A stretch of 15,955 nt of DNA from Eubacteriales Family XIII. Incertae Sedis bacterium (GCA_031263875.1 JAISEX010000018.1:1-15955), one strand, 5' to 3'; shown: positions 7,149 through 14,002, numbered from the stretch's first letter. Numbers and translations are program-made. The notes: generated by a model from the letters alone, not told the origin.

Positions 7149-8236
7149 CGCTTCGCCTCGCTCCTTATCACCGTCTGTGCCGAAGCGAGAAGCGCCCCGG
7201 CCTCGCCGAATTTTACGTTATGGATAACAGCCGCTCCGATGCCGCGTATCAGGACGAGCGACACCGAATCCGCCGTGGATTTTTTATCGTGTGAGATATA
7301 ACGGGCGAGGTCCGTGATGTCGGTTTCGGGCGCCGGCAGCCCCTGCGCTAAGGTGAGCCGCAGTATTCTGTCCGCGGTTCCTTTTGGCGTAATTCCGGCA
7401 GATTCCCCCACAGCGGCGGCGATAACCATACCCTGCGCGACCGCCTCGCCGTGCGTGTATTTCGTGAAACCGTATTTCGTTTCGAGCGCGTGGCCAAAAG
7501 TGTGGCCGAAATTCAGAAGCTGCCGCTTGCCCGTATCGAACTCGTCTTCGCTGACGATATCCGCTTTGATGCCGCAACACGCCGCGATAATATCCTCGCC
7601 GGCAGCCCCCGCGTTCAGGCTTTCGAGTCTTTCAAAAAGGCCCGCGGAAGCTATCGCTCCGTATTTGATAACTTCGGCCATGCCGGACGCGTATTCGCGC
7701 AGCGGAAGCGTGGAGAGCGTTTCCGTATCCGCAAGCACGGCGGCCGGACGGGAAAAGACGCCAACCATGTTTTTGCCGGAAGATGTGTCGATGGCCGTCT
7801 TTCCGCCGACGGAAGAATCGACCTGCGCGAGCAAGGTGGTCGGCAGTTGCACGAGCGGCACGCCGCGCATCCACGTCGCGGCGGCGAGCCCCGCGATATC
7901 CCCGACGACGCCGCCGCCAAGCGCAATGACAAGCCCGCCGCGTTTGAGGCCGATATCGCCGAACAAATCGTAGATCGCTTCGAGCTGTTTCAGCGTCTTG
8001 GAGGCTTCGCCGGGCGGAATAATGACAGCCGCGGTGTCCGCCCCCGCCTTCGCGAGCGACGCCATCACGCGTTCGCCGTACAGCCGGAACACGTTTTCAT
8101 CGGACACCACCACCGTTTTGTCGTGTTTCGGAATGAAGCGCCCCAGCTTTTCACCGGCGGCGGCGATCAGGCCGCTGCCGATCTCGATGTCGTAACTGCC
8201 CGCCCTTGCCGTATTTTCCACTTTTAATAATTCCAT
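7145..8236 (-). CDS. aroB: 3-dehydroquinate synthase
   Basis: NAD- and metal-dependent cyclisation of DAHP to 3-dehydroquinate, the second pathway step. Motifs: PPGEASKTL (74-82), ALGGGVVGDIAGLAAATWMRG with the dinucleotide-binding glycines, QLPTTLLAQVDSSVGGKTAID, GKNMVGVF, EVIKYG with Glu188, NFGHTFGHALE with His245 and HGEAVAQGM with His262; these three are the expected metal ligands. It has 363 residues, typical for the family. This is the first gene of the operon. The ATG at 8236 has no Shine-Dalgarno-like sequence, unlike the other genes, and a promoter-like TAAAAT ends only six bases upstream of it, so it may be translated from a leaderless transcript. The protein N-terminus aligns with the family at this start. 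Confidence 0.96.
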   Translation of the reverse strand: MELLKVENTARAGSYDIEIGSGLIAAAGEKLGRFIPKHDKTVVVSDENVFRLYGERVMASLAKAGADTAAVIIPPGEASKTLKQLEAIYDLFGDIGLKRGGLVIALGGGVVGDIAGLAAATWMRGVPLVQLPTTLLAQVDSSVGGKTAIDTSSGKNMVGVFSRPAAVLADTETLSTLPLREYASGMAEVIKYGAIASAGLFERLESLNAGAAGEDIIAACCGIKADIVSEDEFDTGKRQLLNFGHTFGHALETKYGFTKYTHGEAVAQGMVIAAAVGESAGITPKGTADRILRLTLAQGLPAPETDITDLARYISHDKKSTADSVSLVLIRGIGAAVIHNVKFGEAGALLASAQTVIRSEAKR

Positions 8237-8242
8237 GCTACT

Positions 8243-8271
8243 ATTTTACCACGGAATGAGGGTGGTGATAA
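8243..8271 (-). promoter_or_regulatory. Candidate promoter of the aro operon
   Basis: On the minus strand TTATCA (8271-8266) and TAAAAT (8248-8243) are separated by 17 bp, matching sigma-70 type hexamers at 4/6 and 5/6. The -10 box ends six bases before the aroB ATG, so transcription would begin at or beside the start codon. The position fits the first gene of the operon, but the -35 match is weak. Confidence 0.4.
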
Positions 8272-8282
8272 AGAACAGGGTG

Positions 8283-8466
8283 GTAAGGAAGGTGTGATGT
8301 ACACTTTGCCCGCACAAAGGATCCGGAGCGCCGTGACTGCCAGGGCGCAGGTGGGAATGAGGACGATGGCGCGGGACTGCGGGAGCAAGGGGGCTCAGCG
8401 CCGTGACTGCCGGGGCGCAGGTCGGAATGCGGACGATGATAAGGGGCCGGAGGACGGCATGATGAG
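8283..8466 (+). repeat. Direct repeat copy 1 (251-bp period)
   Basis: About 184 bp, duplicated without indels at 8534-8717. Each copy begins GTAAGGAAGGTGTGATGTAC and ends GGACGGCATGATGAG. Within this copy a unit of about 42 bp (GCGCCGTGACTGCC.GGGCGCAGGT...GACGATG) occurs twice, at 8327-8368 and 8397-8438. The start contains AAGGAAGG followed by GTG/ATG, and a frame of about 80 codons is open through the copy, ending at TGA 8546-8548. The predicted product is Arg/Gly rich and not recognised; coding status is uncertain. The segment lies upstream of and divergent from aroB. Confidence 0.8.
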
Positions 8467-8533
8467 GACGCCCTTGCCGTATCCCGCTAGCCCGCGTTTT
8501 GAGGAAGTTTATGCGATAAACCGGTTCGCCGTA

Positions 8534-8717
8534 GTAAGGAAGGTGTGATGTACACTTTGCCCGCACAAAGGAGCCGGAGCGCCGTTGCTGCTGGGGCGCA
8601 GGTCGGAATGAAGACGATGGCGCGGGACTGCGGGAGTTACGGAACTATGTGCCGTTGCTGCTGGGGCGCAGGTGGGAATGCGGACGATGATAAGGGGCCG
8701 GAGGACGGCATGATGAG
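8534..8717 (+). repeat. Direct repeat copy 2 (251-bp period)
   Basis: Second copy of the unit at 8283-8466, in the same orientation. Its two internal units of about 42 bp (8578-8619 and 8648-8689) share CCGTTGCTGCTGGGG where copy 1 twice has CCGTGACTGCC, so units resemble their local partner more than their positional counterpart. The ATG at 8548 overlaps the TGA closing the copy-1 frame (TGATG). The frame of about 80 codons ends at 8790. No known domain is seen. Confidence 0.8.
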
Positions 8718-8817
8718 AATGGTCACGTCGGGTTTGCTTCTCGCGTGCTTTGGTGGTTACGGGAGAAACGGGGACGCCGTATATTGGTAAATATTCGTTT
8801 ACTTTTCTCGCATTTTT
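8718..8817. other. Non-coding spacer between repeat families
   Basis: The 100 bp between the direct repeat and the longer dispersed element contain the tail of the copy-2 frame and an AT-rich patch. I see no gene, terminator or convincing promoter. Together with the repeats on either side, the whole stretch from 8272 to 9090 lacks a recognisable gene. Confidence 0.5.
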
Positions 8818-9058
8818 CGCGCAAGGGATAGGAGGGGTGCGGCAGCAGCCACGGCGCGTGGCGGTTATGAGATGAGATTGCTTGATGTAAAATTATGGAT
8901 ATATCGTGCCTTGGCGCCCGCCCGGAGCGCCGGGGCCGGAGCGAACGCGGAGCCCCGAAAAGCCCGGTGGGGCTGTTTCGCCATGTTTAGAGCGCTTCGA
9001 TCGTTAAAATTTCAACAATCAAGCGTCCTCATTTATTTCGAAACAGCCCCATGCGCCC
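8818..9058 (+). repeat. Dispersed hairpin element, copy A
   Basis: Matches 10088-10330 in the same orientation. Three conserved blocks are seen: CGCGCAAGGGAT.GGAGGGGTGCGG at the start, GGAGCGAAC.CGGAGCCCCG then AGCCCGGTGGGGCTGTTTC in the second half, and CAGCCCCATGCGCCC at the end. GGGGCTGTTTCG (8969-8980) pairs perfectly with CGAAACAGCCCC (9039-9050). Inside lies a second stem built from CGCTT, GAT and GTT opposite AAC, ATC and AAGCG. The copy ends 32 bp beyond the thiT stop, so its large stem could also act as the 3' end of that transcript. Confidence 0.75.
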
Positions 9059-9090
9059 AGCACAAAAATTGCAAACAGCCTATTTAGTCG

Positions 9091-9687
9091 TTACGCCGCC
9101 GCTTTCCGCGGAATGCCGTACAGATACACGACGGGCGCGAAACGCGCGAGCAGCGTCAGCACGCAGACGACCATAATAAGGTTTCCGACAAAGCTGGAGC
9201 CGTTGAAGATCAGCGAGTACACGACCGGGCTCTGCCCTTCCGGCGCATACTGCCCCCAGACCAGAAAGCCCGCGATAAAATGCCATATCCACCGCGCAAG
9301 CAGACCGAGCGCCGCCGACGCGCCGACCCACGTGATAAGTTTGGCCGGGTCGTTCGCCCGTATCGCCGCGAGCACGCGTCCGGAGAAGGTTCCCATAAAA
9401 CCGGCGAAAACGAAGGCGAGAATGTAGTCGAATATCCATTGTTCGGGCGTGAGCAGGTAGGACGCGCCGCCCAGAGCGACTTTTATCAGCGCCCACGCCA
9501 ACCCCGTGAGCAGCGCCGGCGCCAAGCCGCGCCGTATCGCGAAGATCCCAAACGGTATCAGGCCGAACGAGAGGTCGAAGCCCCCGCCCGCGCCGAAATT
9601 GTTCGGGACGAACCCGAGCGCGACCGCCAGCCCCGCGACCAGCGCCCCCTCTATCATCGTCATCAGCTTTTGGTTCATGTTGTTCAT
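9091..9687 (-). CDS. thiT: Thiamine ECF transporter S-component ThiT
   Basis: Membrane substrate-binding subunit of an energy-coupling factor importer that captures thiamine. It must borrow EcfA/A'/T modules from elsewhere, since none are in the window. It has 198 residues and about six hydrophobic segments. The C-terminal binding region HFIAGFLVWGQYAPEGQ...YSLIFNGS gives His136, Trp144, Tyr157 and Asn162. Their spacing (8, 13, 5) equals that of His125, Trp133, Tyr146 and Asn151 in Lactococcus lactis ThiT. GGGFDLSFGLIPFGIFAIRRG fits the usual GGS.SLSM.PI segment. Start chosen at ATG 9687, with GGGAG seven bases upstream; an upstream extension to 9765 would run into the riboswitch terminator. 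Control by the TPP riboswitch upstream confirms the substrate. Confidence 0.93.
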   Translation of the reverse strand: MNNMNQKLMTMIEGALVAGLAVALGFVPNNFGAGGGFDLSFGLIPFGIFAIRRGLAPALLTGLAWALIKVALGGASYLLTPEQWIFDYILAFVFAGFMGTFSGRVLAAIRANDPAKLITWVGASAALGLLARWIWHFIAGFLVWGQYAPEGQSPVVYSLIFNGSSFVGNLIMVVCVLTLLARFAPVVYLYGIPRKAAA

Positions 9688-9763
9688 ACCAGCTCTCCCT
9701 TCTGAGGCTTCCCGACGCCCGCGGCAAGCCAAAGAGAATGATCCCGCCTCCCGAGCGGTAAAC

Positions 9764-9798
9764 AAAAAGCGACGCCGTTATTAAATTACGGCAGCCGC
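9764..9798 (-). terminator. Intrinsic terminator of the TPP riboswitch
   Basis: On the minus strand GCGGC-T-GCCGT (9798-9788) pairs with ACGGCGTCGC (9778-9769), leaving one bulged T and a 9-nt loop, and is followed by TTTTT (9768-9764). It lies between the aptamer and the thiT ribosome binding site. The alternative hairpin GCAGC-TTGGCG-GCTGC (9806-9791) shares the left arm and would exclude the terminator, giving a plausible on/off switch. Confidence 0.8.
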
Positions 9799-9809
9799 CA
9801 AGCTGCAAT

Positions 9810-9892
9810 CTTCCCTACGTCGGCATTACCCGCATCAGGTTCCGGGGTTCGGCGCACGCCATCTCAGCCAACGGTAAGGCACCCCCTGATCA
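9810..9892 (-). promoter_or_regulatory. TPP riboswitch (THI box)
   Basis: The minus strand shows the conserved aptamer order: AGGGGGTGCC at the 5' side, GGCTGAGAT, then GAACCTGATGCGGGTAATGCC and CGTAGGGA closing the structure. It lies about 120 bp upstream of the thiT start and is followed by a terminator, so bound thiamine pyrophosphate should stop transcription before thiT. Confidence 0.96.
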
Positions 9893-9914
9893 TGTTGTAT
9901 TAAATTACGCTCTT

Positions 9915-9943
9915 ACTATACCACACTTTGCGCCGCGTGTCAG
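9915..9943 (-). promoter_or_regulatory. Promoter of thiT
   Basis: CTGACA (9943-9938) and TATAGT (9920-9915) on the minus strand are separated by exactly 17 bp and match the sigma-70 consensus at 5/6 each. Transcription would start about 15 nt before the TPP aptamer, as expected. Confidence 0.8.
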
Positions 9944-9976
9944 CATTGGGGCGGAAAGTTTTCGTTTGGGTGCATT

Positions 9977-10013
9977 GTCATTGCGAGAAGGCATAGCCGA
10001 CGAAGCAATCCAG
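9977..10013. repeat. GTCATTGCGAG-type short palindromic repeat
   Basis: The segment begins GTCATTGCGAGAAGGC and ends CGACGAAGCAATCCAG; ATTGC and GCAAT form the outer arms of an imperfect hairpin. Very similar short intergenic repeats (GTCATTGCGAG...GAAGCAATC) occur in many unrelated bacterial genomes. It lies in the spacer upstream of the thiT promoter. Confidence 0.6.
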
Positions 10014-10038
10014 TTTCACAAAGATTTGCCGGGCGCAT

Positions 10039-10050
10039 GGGGGGGGGGGG
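10039..10050 (+). repeat. Poly-G tract, 12 G
   Basis: An uninterrupted run of 12 G in non-coding DNA, 38 bp before dispersed element copy B. Such tracts are prone to slippage. No gene spans this one convincingly. Confidence 0.9.
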
Positions 10051-10087
10051 CAGAGCCCCCTACGGGGAGCGAGGCGAAGCCGAGCGA

Positions 10088-10330
10088 CGCGCAAGGGATC
10101 GGAGGGGTGCGGTAGCAGCCGCGGCGCGGACGCAGATGAAAAGCGATGTCGAGAACTGAATTGCGAAACATCTCGAATCTCAAGCGCTCGTTCTGAGTGC
10201 CGCGGCCGGAGCGAACAGCGGAGCCCCGCAGAGCCCGGTGGGGCTGTTTCACTATTTATTAAGGTGCCCTTATTGTTAAATTTTTAACAATTGGGTCGCC
10301 GCTCTCCCCTGCTGACAGCCCCATGCGCCC
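10088..10330 (+). repeat. Dispersed hairpin element, copy B
   Basis: Second copy of the element at 8818-9058, same orientation, 1270-1272 bp apart, so the pair brackets thiT. The conserved blocks are the same, while a 71-bp middle section has diverged but kept its length. GGGGCTGT pairs with ACAGCCCC. The inner hairpin is ATTGTTAA-ATTT-TTAACAAT with CCC/GGG outside it. This is a different sequence from copy A but the same fold, which suggests the structure is what is conserved. Confidence 0.75.
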
Positions 10331-10471
10331 GGATCATAGACGCAGAAATTGCGATCCGCGATTGCTGTTTTATATTATGCGGGGCCCCGCCTACCCATTA
10401 CATGAACTGCTTGCATCATTAAATATTCTTTCTTTACATTTTTACGGAATAGGTATACTATCAAGACAATA

Positions 10472-10495
10472 GCATTATGCCTTACGGTATAATGC
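10472..10495 (+). promoter_or_regulatory. Operator-like palindrome overlapping a TATAAT box
   Basis: GCATTATGCC and GGTATAATGC flank a 4-bp TTAC spacer and are inverted repeats with one mismatch. The right arm contains TATAAT (10488-10493), with GACA at 10465-10468 as a poor -35 at 19 bp. The layout suggests a regulator site on a promoter facing the dctPQM genes about 440 bp away. The cognate regulator is not in the window. Confidence 0.35.
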
Positions 10496-10632
10496 GTTTT
10501 ATCCACAGTATCAAGCTATATTTTTGGAAGGGGCAAGGTAGCGCCGGTATGCTATCAAATGGAATTGCTTCTATGACGATGAAGAACTGCGGCACGGCGG
10601 CGCAGAATATTGTCGCGGAGAAAATCCCCGGA

Positions 10633-10643
10633 GGGGGGGGGGG
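10633..10643 (+). repeat. Poly-G tract, 11 G
   Basis: A run of 11 G preceded by CCCCGGA. It sits where two open reading frames overlap in different phases, so a one-base change in tract length would switch between them. No function is assigned to either frame. Confidence 0.85.
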
Positions 10644-10932
10644 ATTCCCTTTACGGCAACGCCGCTCGGCGCTAATTTACCGCAGACCCACCATACTCAT
10701 GTTATTTATGGACGTGACGGCGAATGCCGGCGTCTCTTTTTGTTTTTGCCCCATTTTTATCAGACGCTTCGTTGGTCTGGCTTATATGGACGGAAGGGCC
10801 GGGTGATGCCGATGATCTGACGCCGAAATCCCGTTAATAACTCGACAAATGTATGGTATGAGCGTGAATCGCCTCTACCATTCAAACGCCGATACTTTCC
10901 GGTATCGCAGCGATTTTTGGAAGGAGAAGAAT

Positions 10933-11994
10933 ATGAAGAAATGTAGAACTTTTGCCGCTTTGAGCCTGGGCATCATCTTGGTGCTTGCGCTGGCTCTTTC
11001 GGGCTGCGGCGGCGGGGACAAGGACGCGACAAGCGACGGCACTCCCGCGGATGAGAAACAGACGTACAAGATATCCTATGCGTCAAACGATGCTCCGGGC
11101 TCCGACCGCTATGACTTGCTCGAGCAGAAATTTGCGGATCTGATGAAGGAGAAGAGCGGCGGGCGCATTGAGGTCGAGCTGTATCCGAGCGGAAGCCTGT
11201 CCAAACCCGGCGCGTGTCTTGACGCTATCAAGAACGGCACGGTGGACACGGGCATGGATTCATTTACGCGCTACTCGGGGCAGTATCCCTATTACGAGCT
11301 TATGACAGCTCCCGGATTAAATTACAAGACGTCTGAAGATTTCTCGAAGGTCGTCAACGAATACGTCAAGCTGTATCCGGACAAGACCGTCGGCGATTAT
11401 AAGATCATCGTCCTTTCCGACACGGGTAATTTCGGCCTGGTGTCGACCAAACCCATTCGGACGTATTCCGATATCAAGGGGCTGCAAATCCGGAACACTC
11501 CACAGTTTATCCCGCTGTTTAACAAGCTCGGAGCGAGCAGCGTGGACGTCGCTTCCGGCGATATGTATGAGGCGCTGCGGCTCAACACGATTACGGCCGC
11601 TAATACGAACGACCATGCGATTCCCGCTTTCAATCTCTCGGAAGTCTGCAAATCATTTACGGCGCTTCCGATCGAACACGCCGATTTCGGCATCTTTATG
11701 AGTCTTGAACTCTATAATTCTTTTGATGACGAACTGAAGGCGGCTGTCGATGAAGTCTGTGTCGAGATGCAGAAGGTTTCGGCGGATTACATCACGGCGA
11801 CGACGGCGAATGCCCGCGCGAGCGCTCTTGAAGTCAATAAGGATTTTGAATTCATCGAGCTGTCCGATGCGGATATCCAGAAACTCGTGAGCGAGTCACA
11901 GTCCGTGCTCGACGAGATGGCGCAGAAGTTGGACGCCGACGGGCTCAAGGGCACCGAGGCGCTCGCTTGGCTGCGGGACCATCAAACCACCTAA
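10933..11994 (+). CDS. dctP: TRAP transporter substrate-binding lipoprotein, DctP family
   Basis: Extracytoplasmic solute receptor of a tripartite ATP-independent periplasmic-type transporter; the usual ligands are organic acids (carboxylates), but the specific one cannot be read here. It has 353 residues. A lipoprotein signal spans residues 1-25 with lipobox LSGC, Cys25 being lipidated, so the protein is anchored outside the membrane. YKISYASNDAPGSDRYDLLEQKFADLMKEKSGGRIEVELYPSGSL is the DctP-type start. LQIRN contains Arg187, the position of the conserved arginine that grips the ligand carboxylate in this family, followed by FNKLGASSVDV and MYEALR. Start chosen at ATG 10933 (AAGGAG, six-base spacing) rather than the upstream frame extension at 10849. 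First gene of dctPQM, 57 bp before dctQ. Confidence 0.93.
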   Translation: MKKCRTFAALSLGIILVLALALSGCGGGDKDATSDGTPADEKQTYKISYASNDAPGSDRYDLLEQKFADLMKEKSGGRIEVELYPSGSLSKPGACLDAIKNGTVDTGMDSFTRYSGQYPYYELMTAPGLNYKTSEDFSKVVNEYVKLYPDKTVGDYKIIVLSDTGNFGLVSTKPIRTYSDIKGLQIRNTPQFIPLFNKLGASSVDVASGDMYEALRLNTITAANTNDHAIPAFNLSEVCKSFTALPIEHADFGIFMSLELYNSFDDELKAAVDEVCVEMQKVSADYITATTANARASALEVNKDFEFIELSDADIQKLVSESQSVLDEMAQKLDADGLKGTEALAWLRDHQTT

Positions 11995-12010
11995 AGAACT
12001 AAGCGTTAAA

Positions 12011-12034
12011 AGGGGTGTCTTTCGGGACACCCCT
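12011..12034 (+). promoter_or_regulatory. Stem-loop between dctP and dctQ
   Basis: AGGGGTGTC (12011-12019) pairs perfectly with GACACCCCT (12026-12034) across a 6-nt loop. No T run follows, so it is unlikely to be a full terminator. In transport operons such a hairpin after the binding-protein gene commonly stabilises the upstream message, allowing more receptor than membrane subunits; that role is inferred here. Confidence 0.7.
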
Positions 12035-12051
12035 CTGATGAGGAATGTACT

Positions 12052-12591
12052 ATGATCAATAAAATCCTTGATATGAGTTCATCGGCTTTTGAAAAGATCG
12101 CGGCGGGCGTCTTGATACTCGTCGGGATATCCACCATGGCGAATATCCTGCTGCGGACGATATTCAACATATCCATTCCGGGCGCGATAGAAATAGTGCA
12201 ATACGGTATGCTCACGGCGAACGCGCTCGCGCTCGGCCGGGCCGGATATCTCGACCGGCATATTGCCGTCACGCAGCTTATCGATTGGTTTCCCGCGCGG
12301 CTGGGGAGCGTTTTCTATACGCTGGTCAATCTCGTGAGCGCCGGCATTTTCGGCTATATCTCATATACGTACTTTGTAACGATCCCCCACATGATCGATA
12401 TCCAAAGAAGCACGGACACCTTCAAGATACCCATGTATATCTTCTACGGCATTATGGCTGTCGCTTTTCTGCTTGCGACGCTCGTCTATGTCTATTACAC
12501 GGCGCAGCACGCGAAGAAAATCATCAAGCCTGAGCCGAAGAAGGGGAAAGATGAAGAACCGGTGCTTCTCGAACGTGACATGATCGTCTGA
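12052..12591 (+). CDS. dctQ: TRAP transporter small membrane subunit, DctQ family
   Basis: Small integral membrane protein that pairs with DctM in the TRAP transporter. It has 179 residues with four hydrophobic segments at about 17-35, 48-63, 85-108 and 128-150, the family layout. Supporting sequence includes ANILLRTIFNISIPGAIEIVQYG and the GRAGYLDRHIAVT stretch, which resembles the usual R.G.HI.V motif. The C-terminus is charged and probably cytoplasmic. ATG 12052 has AGGA seven bases upstream. It lies between dctP and dctM, 42 bp before dctM. Sequence conservation in this family is low, so position and topology carry much of the call. Confidence 0.88.
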   Translation: MINKILDMSSSAFEKIAAGVLILVGISTMANILLRTIFNISIPGAIEIVQYGMLTANALALGRAGYLDRHIAVTQLIDWFPARLGSVFYTLVNLVSAGIFGYISYTYFVTIPHMIDIQRSTDTFKIPMYIFYGIMAVAFLLATLVYVYYTAQHAKKIIKPEPKKGKDEEPVLLERDMIV

Positions 12592-12633
12592 TATTCGCGC
12601 TGCGCACAGACAATAGAAACAAGGAACAGAATT

Positions 12634-13941
12634 ATGGATCCAACAGTAATAGGAATTATTATAACAATTGCTTTTTGCGTGCTCTTGTTCACGGGGCTTA
12701 ATGTAAGCCTCTGCATGATACTTTGCGGCACCGTCGGCTGTATGCTGCTTTTGAGGAATCCGCTTACGGCGATCACCTTTGTCGCGGATGACGTCTTTGC
12801 CACCTTTACCGCCTATATGACGTCGGTCGCGCCCATGTTTATGCTGATGGGCGATATTGCGGCCGAATCCGGGCTGGGACGCGATCTCTTTGACACCATC
12901 AGCAAGCTCAGCGGCGGCAAAAGGGGCGTGCTCGCATCGGCGTGTCAGGTCGTCTGCGCGGTATTCGGCGCCATTTGCGGATCGGGTTCGGCGACGGCTT
13001 CCATGATGAGCAGAGTTGCGTACCCGGAGATGAAGCGGTACGGTTACTCGGACGAACTCTCCACCGCGAGCATCGGTTCGGGGGCGTCGCTCGCGACGCT
13101 GATCCCGCCGAGCCTTCCGCTTATCACCTACGGGCTTATCTCCATGCAGTCGATCGGTAAGCTCTTTATGGCCGGCATTCTCACGGGAATTTTGCTTATG
13201 GTGCTCTTTATCATCACGATACAGATCTGGGCGCTCGTCAGCCCGAAAAGCGCTCCCGCCGCCGCCAAGAGTACGCGCAAGGAGAAGCTCCAAGCGCTCA
13301 AGAACGGCTCGCTGATAAAAATCATGGCGCTCTTTCTCGTCGCGATGGGCGGGCTTTTCCTCGGATGGTTTACGCCGACCGAGGCCGGCGTCGTCGGCGT
13401 ATTCGGCATGGTGATACTGACCCTGGTCAGCCGCACGTTCAGCTTCAAAATGCTGATGCGGGCGATAAACAACACCCTCGTTATGTCGGTCGTAATCTAT
13501 ATGCTGCTTGCGGGCTCCGAAGTCTTCAACAAATTCTTCTCGCTCACCCGCATTCCCATCACGCTCGGCAACATCGTAGAGAATCTCGATATGTCGCCGT
13601 TTATGGTCATCGTCATCATCACGCTTATCTACTTCCTGCTCGGGACGGCGATAGAAGTGCTTCCCATTATGCTGCTGACCACGCCCATATTCCTGCCCGT
13701 CATCACAGAAATCGGCTACGACCCGATATGGTTTGGCGTCTATATGATCGTCATCATGGGCCTGGGCGCCATCTCGCCGCCGGTCGGAATGAGCGTCTTT
13801 GTAACGTCGGTCGTGTGCGACGTACCGATCAGCAAGGTGTTCAAGGGTTCGATGCCGTTTATGGTAACGTACATCGTGTGCGCACTGATAATCGCGCTTT
13901 TCCCGGACATCGTGAGCTTCCTGCCCAATGCCATGCGGTAA
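12634..13941 (+). CDS. dctM: TRAP transporter large permease subunit, DctM family
   Basis: Ion-coupled membrane translocation subunit. It has 435 residues and roughly 11-12 hydrophobic segments. Family hallmarks: FGAICGSGSATASMMSRVAYPEM, the stretch SLATLIPPSLPLITYG (family form LG.LIPPS), GWFTPTEAGVVGVFG (N/T-P-T-E-A motif) and LLTTPIFLPV near the C-terminal half. The ATG at 12634 has AAGGAA seven bases upstream. The end is followed by 185 bp with two inverted repeats before the next gene. DctPQM is complete, so the transporter is probably functional; the substrate is unknown. Confidence 0.95.
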   Translation: MDPTVIGIIITIAFCVLLFTGLNVSLCMILCGTVGCMLLLRNPLTAITFVADDVFATFTAYMTSVAPMFMLMGDIAAESGLGRDLFDTISKLSGGKRGVLASACQVVCAVFGAICGSGSATASMMSRVAYPEMKRYGYSDELSTASIGSGASLATLIPPSLPLITYGLISMQSIGKLFMAGILTGILLMVLFIITIQIWALVSPKSAPAAAKSTRKEKLQALKNGSLIKIMALFLVAMGGLFLGWFTPTEAGVVGVFGMVILTLVSRTFSFKMLMRAINNTLVMSVVIYMLLAGSEVFNKFFSLTRIPITLGNIVENLDMSPFMVIVIITLIYFLLGTAIEVLPIMLLTTPIFLPVITEIGYDPIWFGVYMIVIMGLGAISPPVGMSVFVTSVVCDVPISKVFKGSMPFMVTYIVCALIIALFPDIVSFLPNAMR

Positions 13942-14002
13942 CGGTGCGGAAGTCGCGCGGCGGTTTAGAGTAAGGTTTGAGCGGATTTTATCATGTGGAT
14001 AA

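Larger units (their letters stand above)
10331..10932. other. Long intergenic region upstream of the TRAP operon
   Basis: No gene is recognised in these ~600 bp. Contents: a perfect 12-bp palindrome GCGGGGCCCCGC at 10379-10390; promoter/operator-like sequence at 10454-10495; an 11-G tract at 10633-10643; a weak CGGC-GAAT-GCCG stem followed by a T-rich run at 10718-10746; and a hairpin CGATAC-TTTCCG-GTATCG at 10890-10907 just before the dctP ribosome binding site. An open frame at 10477-10806 and another in a different frame (10542-10820) cross the G tract; neither has a recognisable domain. Confidence 0.5.

Noticed and set aside
8872..9087. 71-codon plus-strand frame
   Set aside because: It lies wholly inside dispersed element copy A. 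Copy B has diverged in this interval and shows no counterpart frame of similar sequence.
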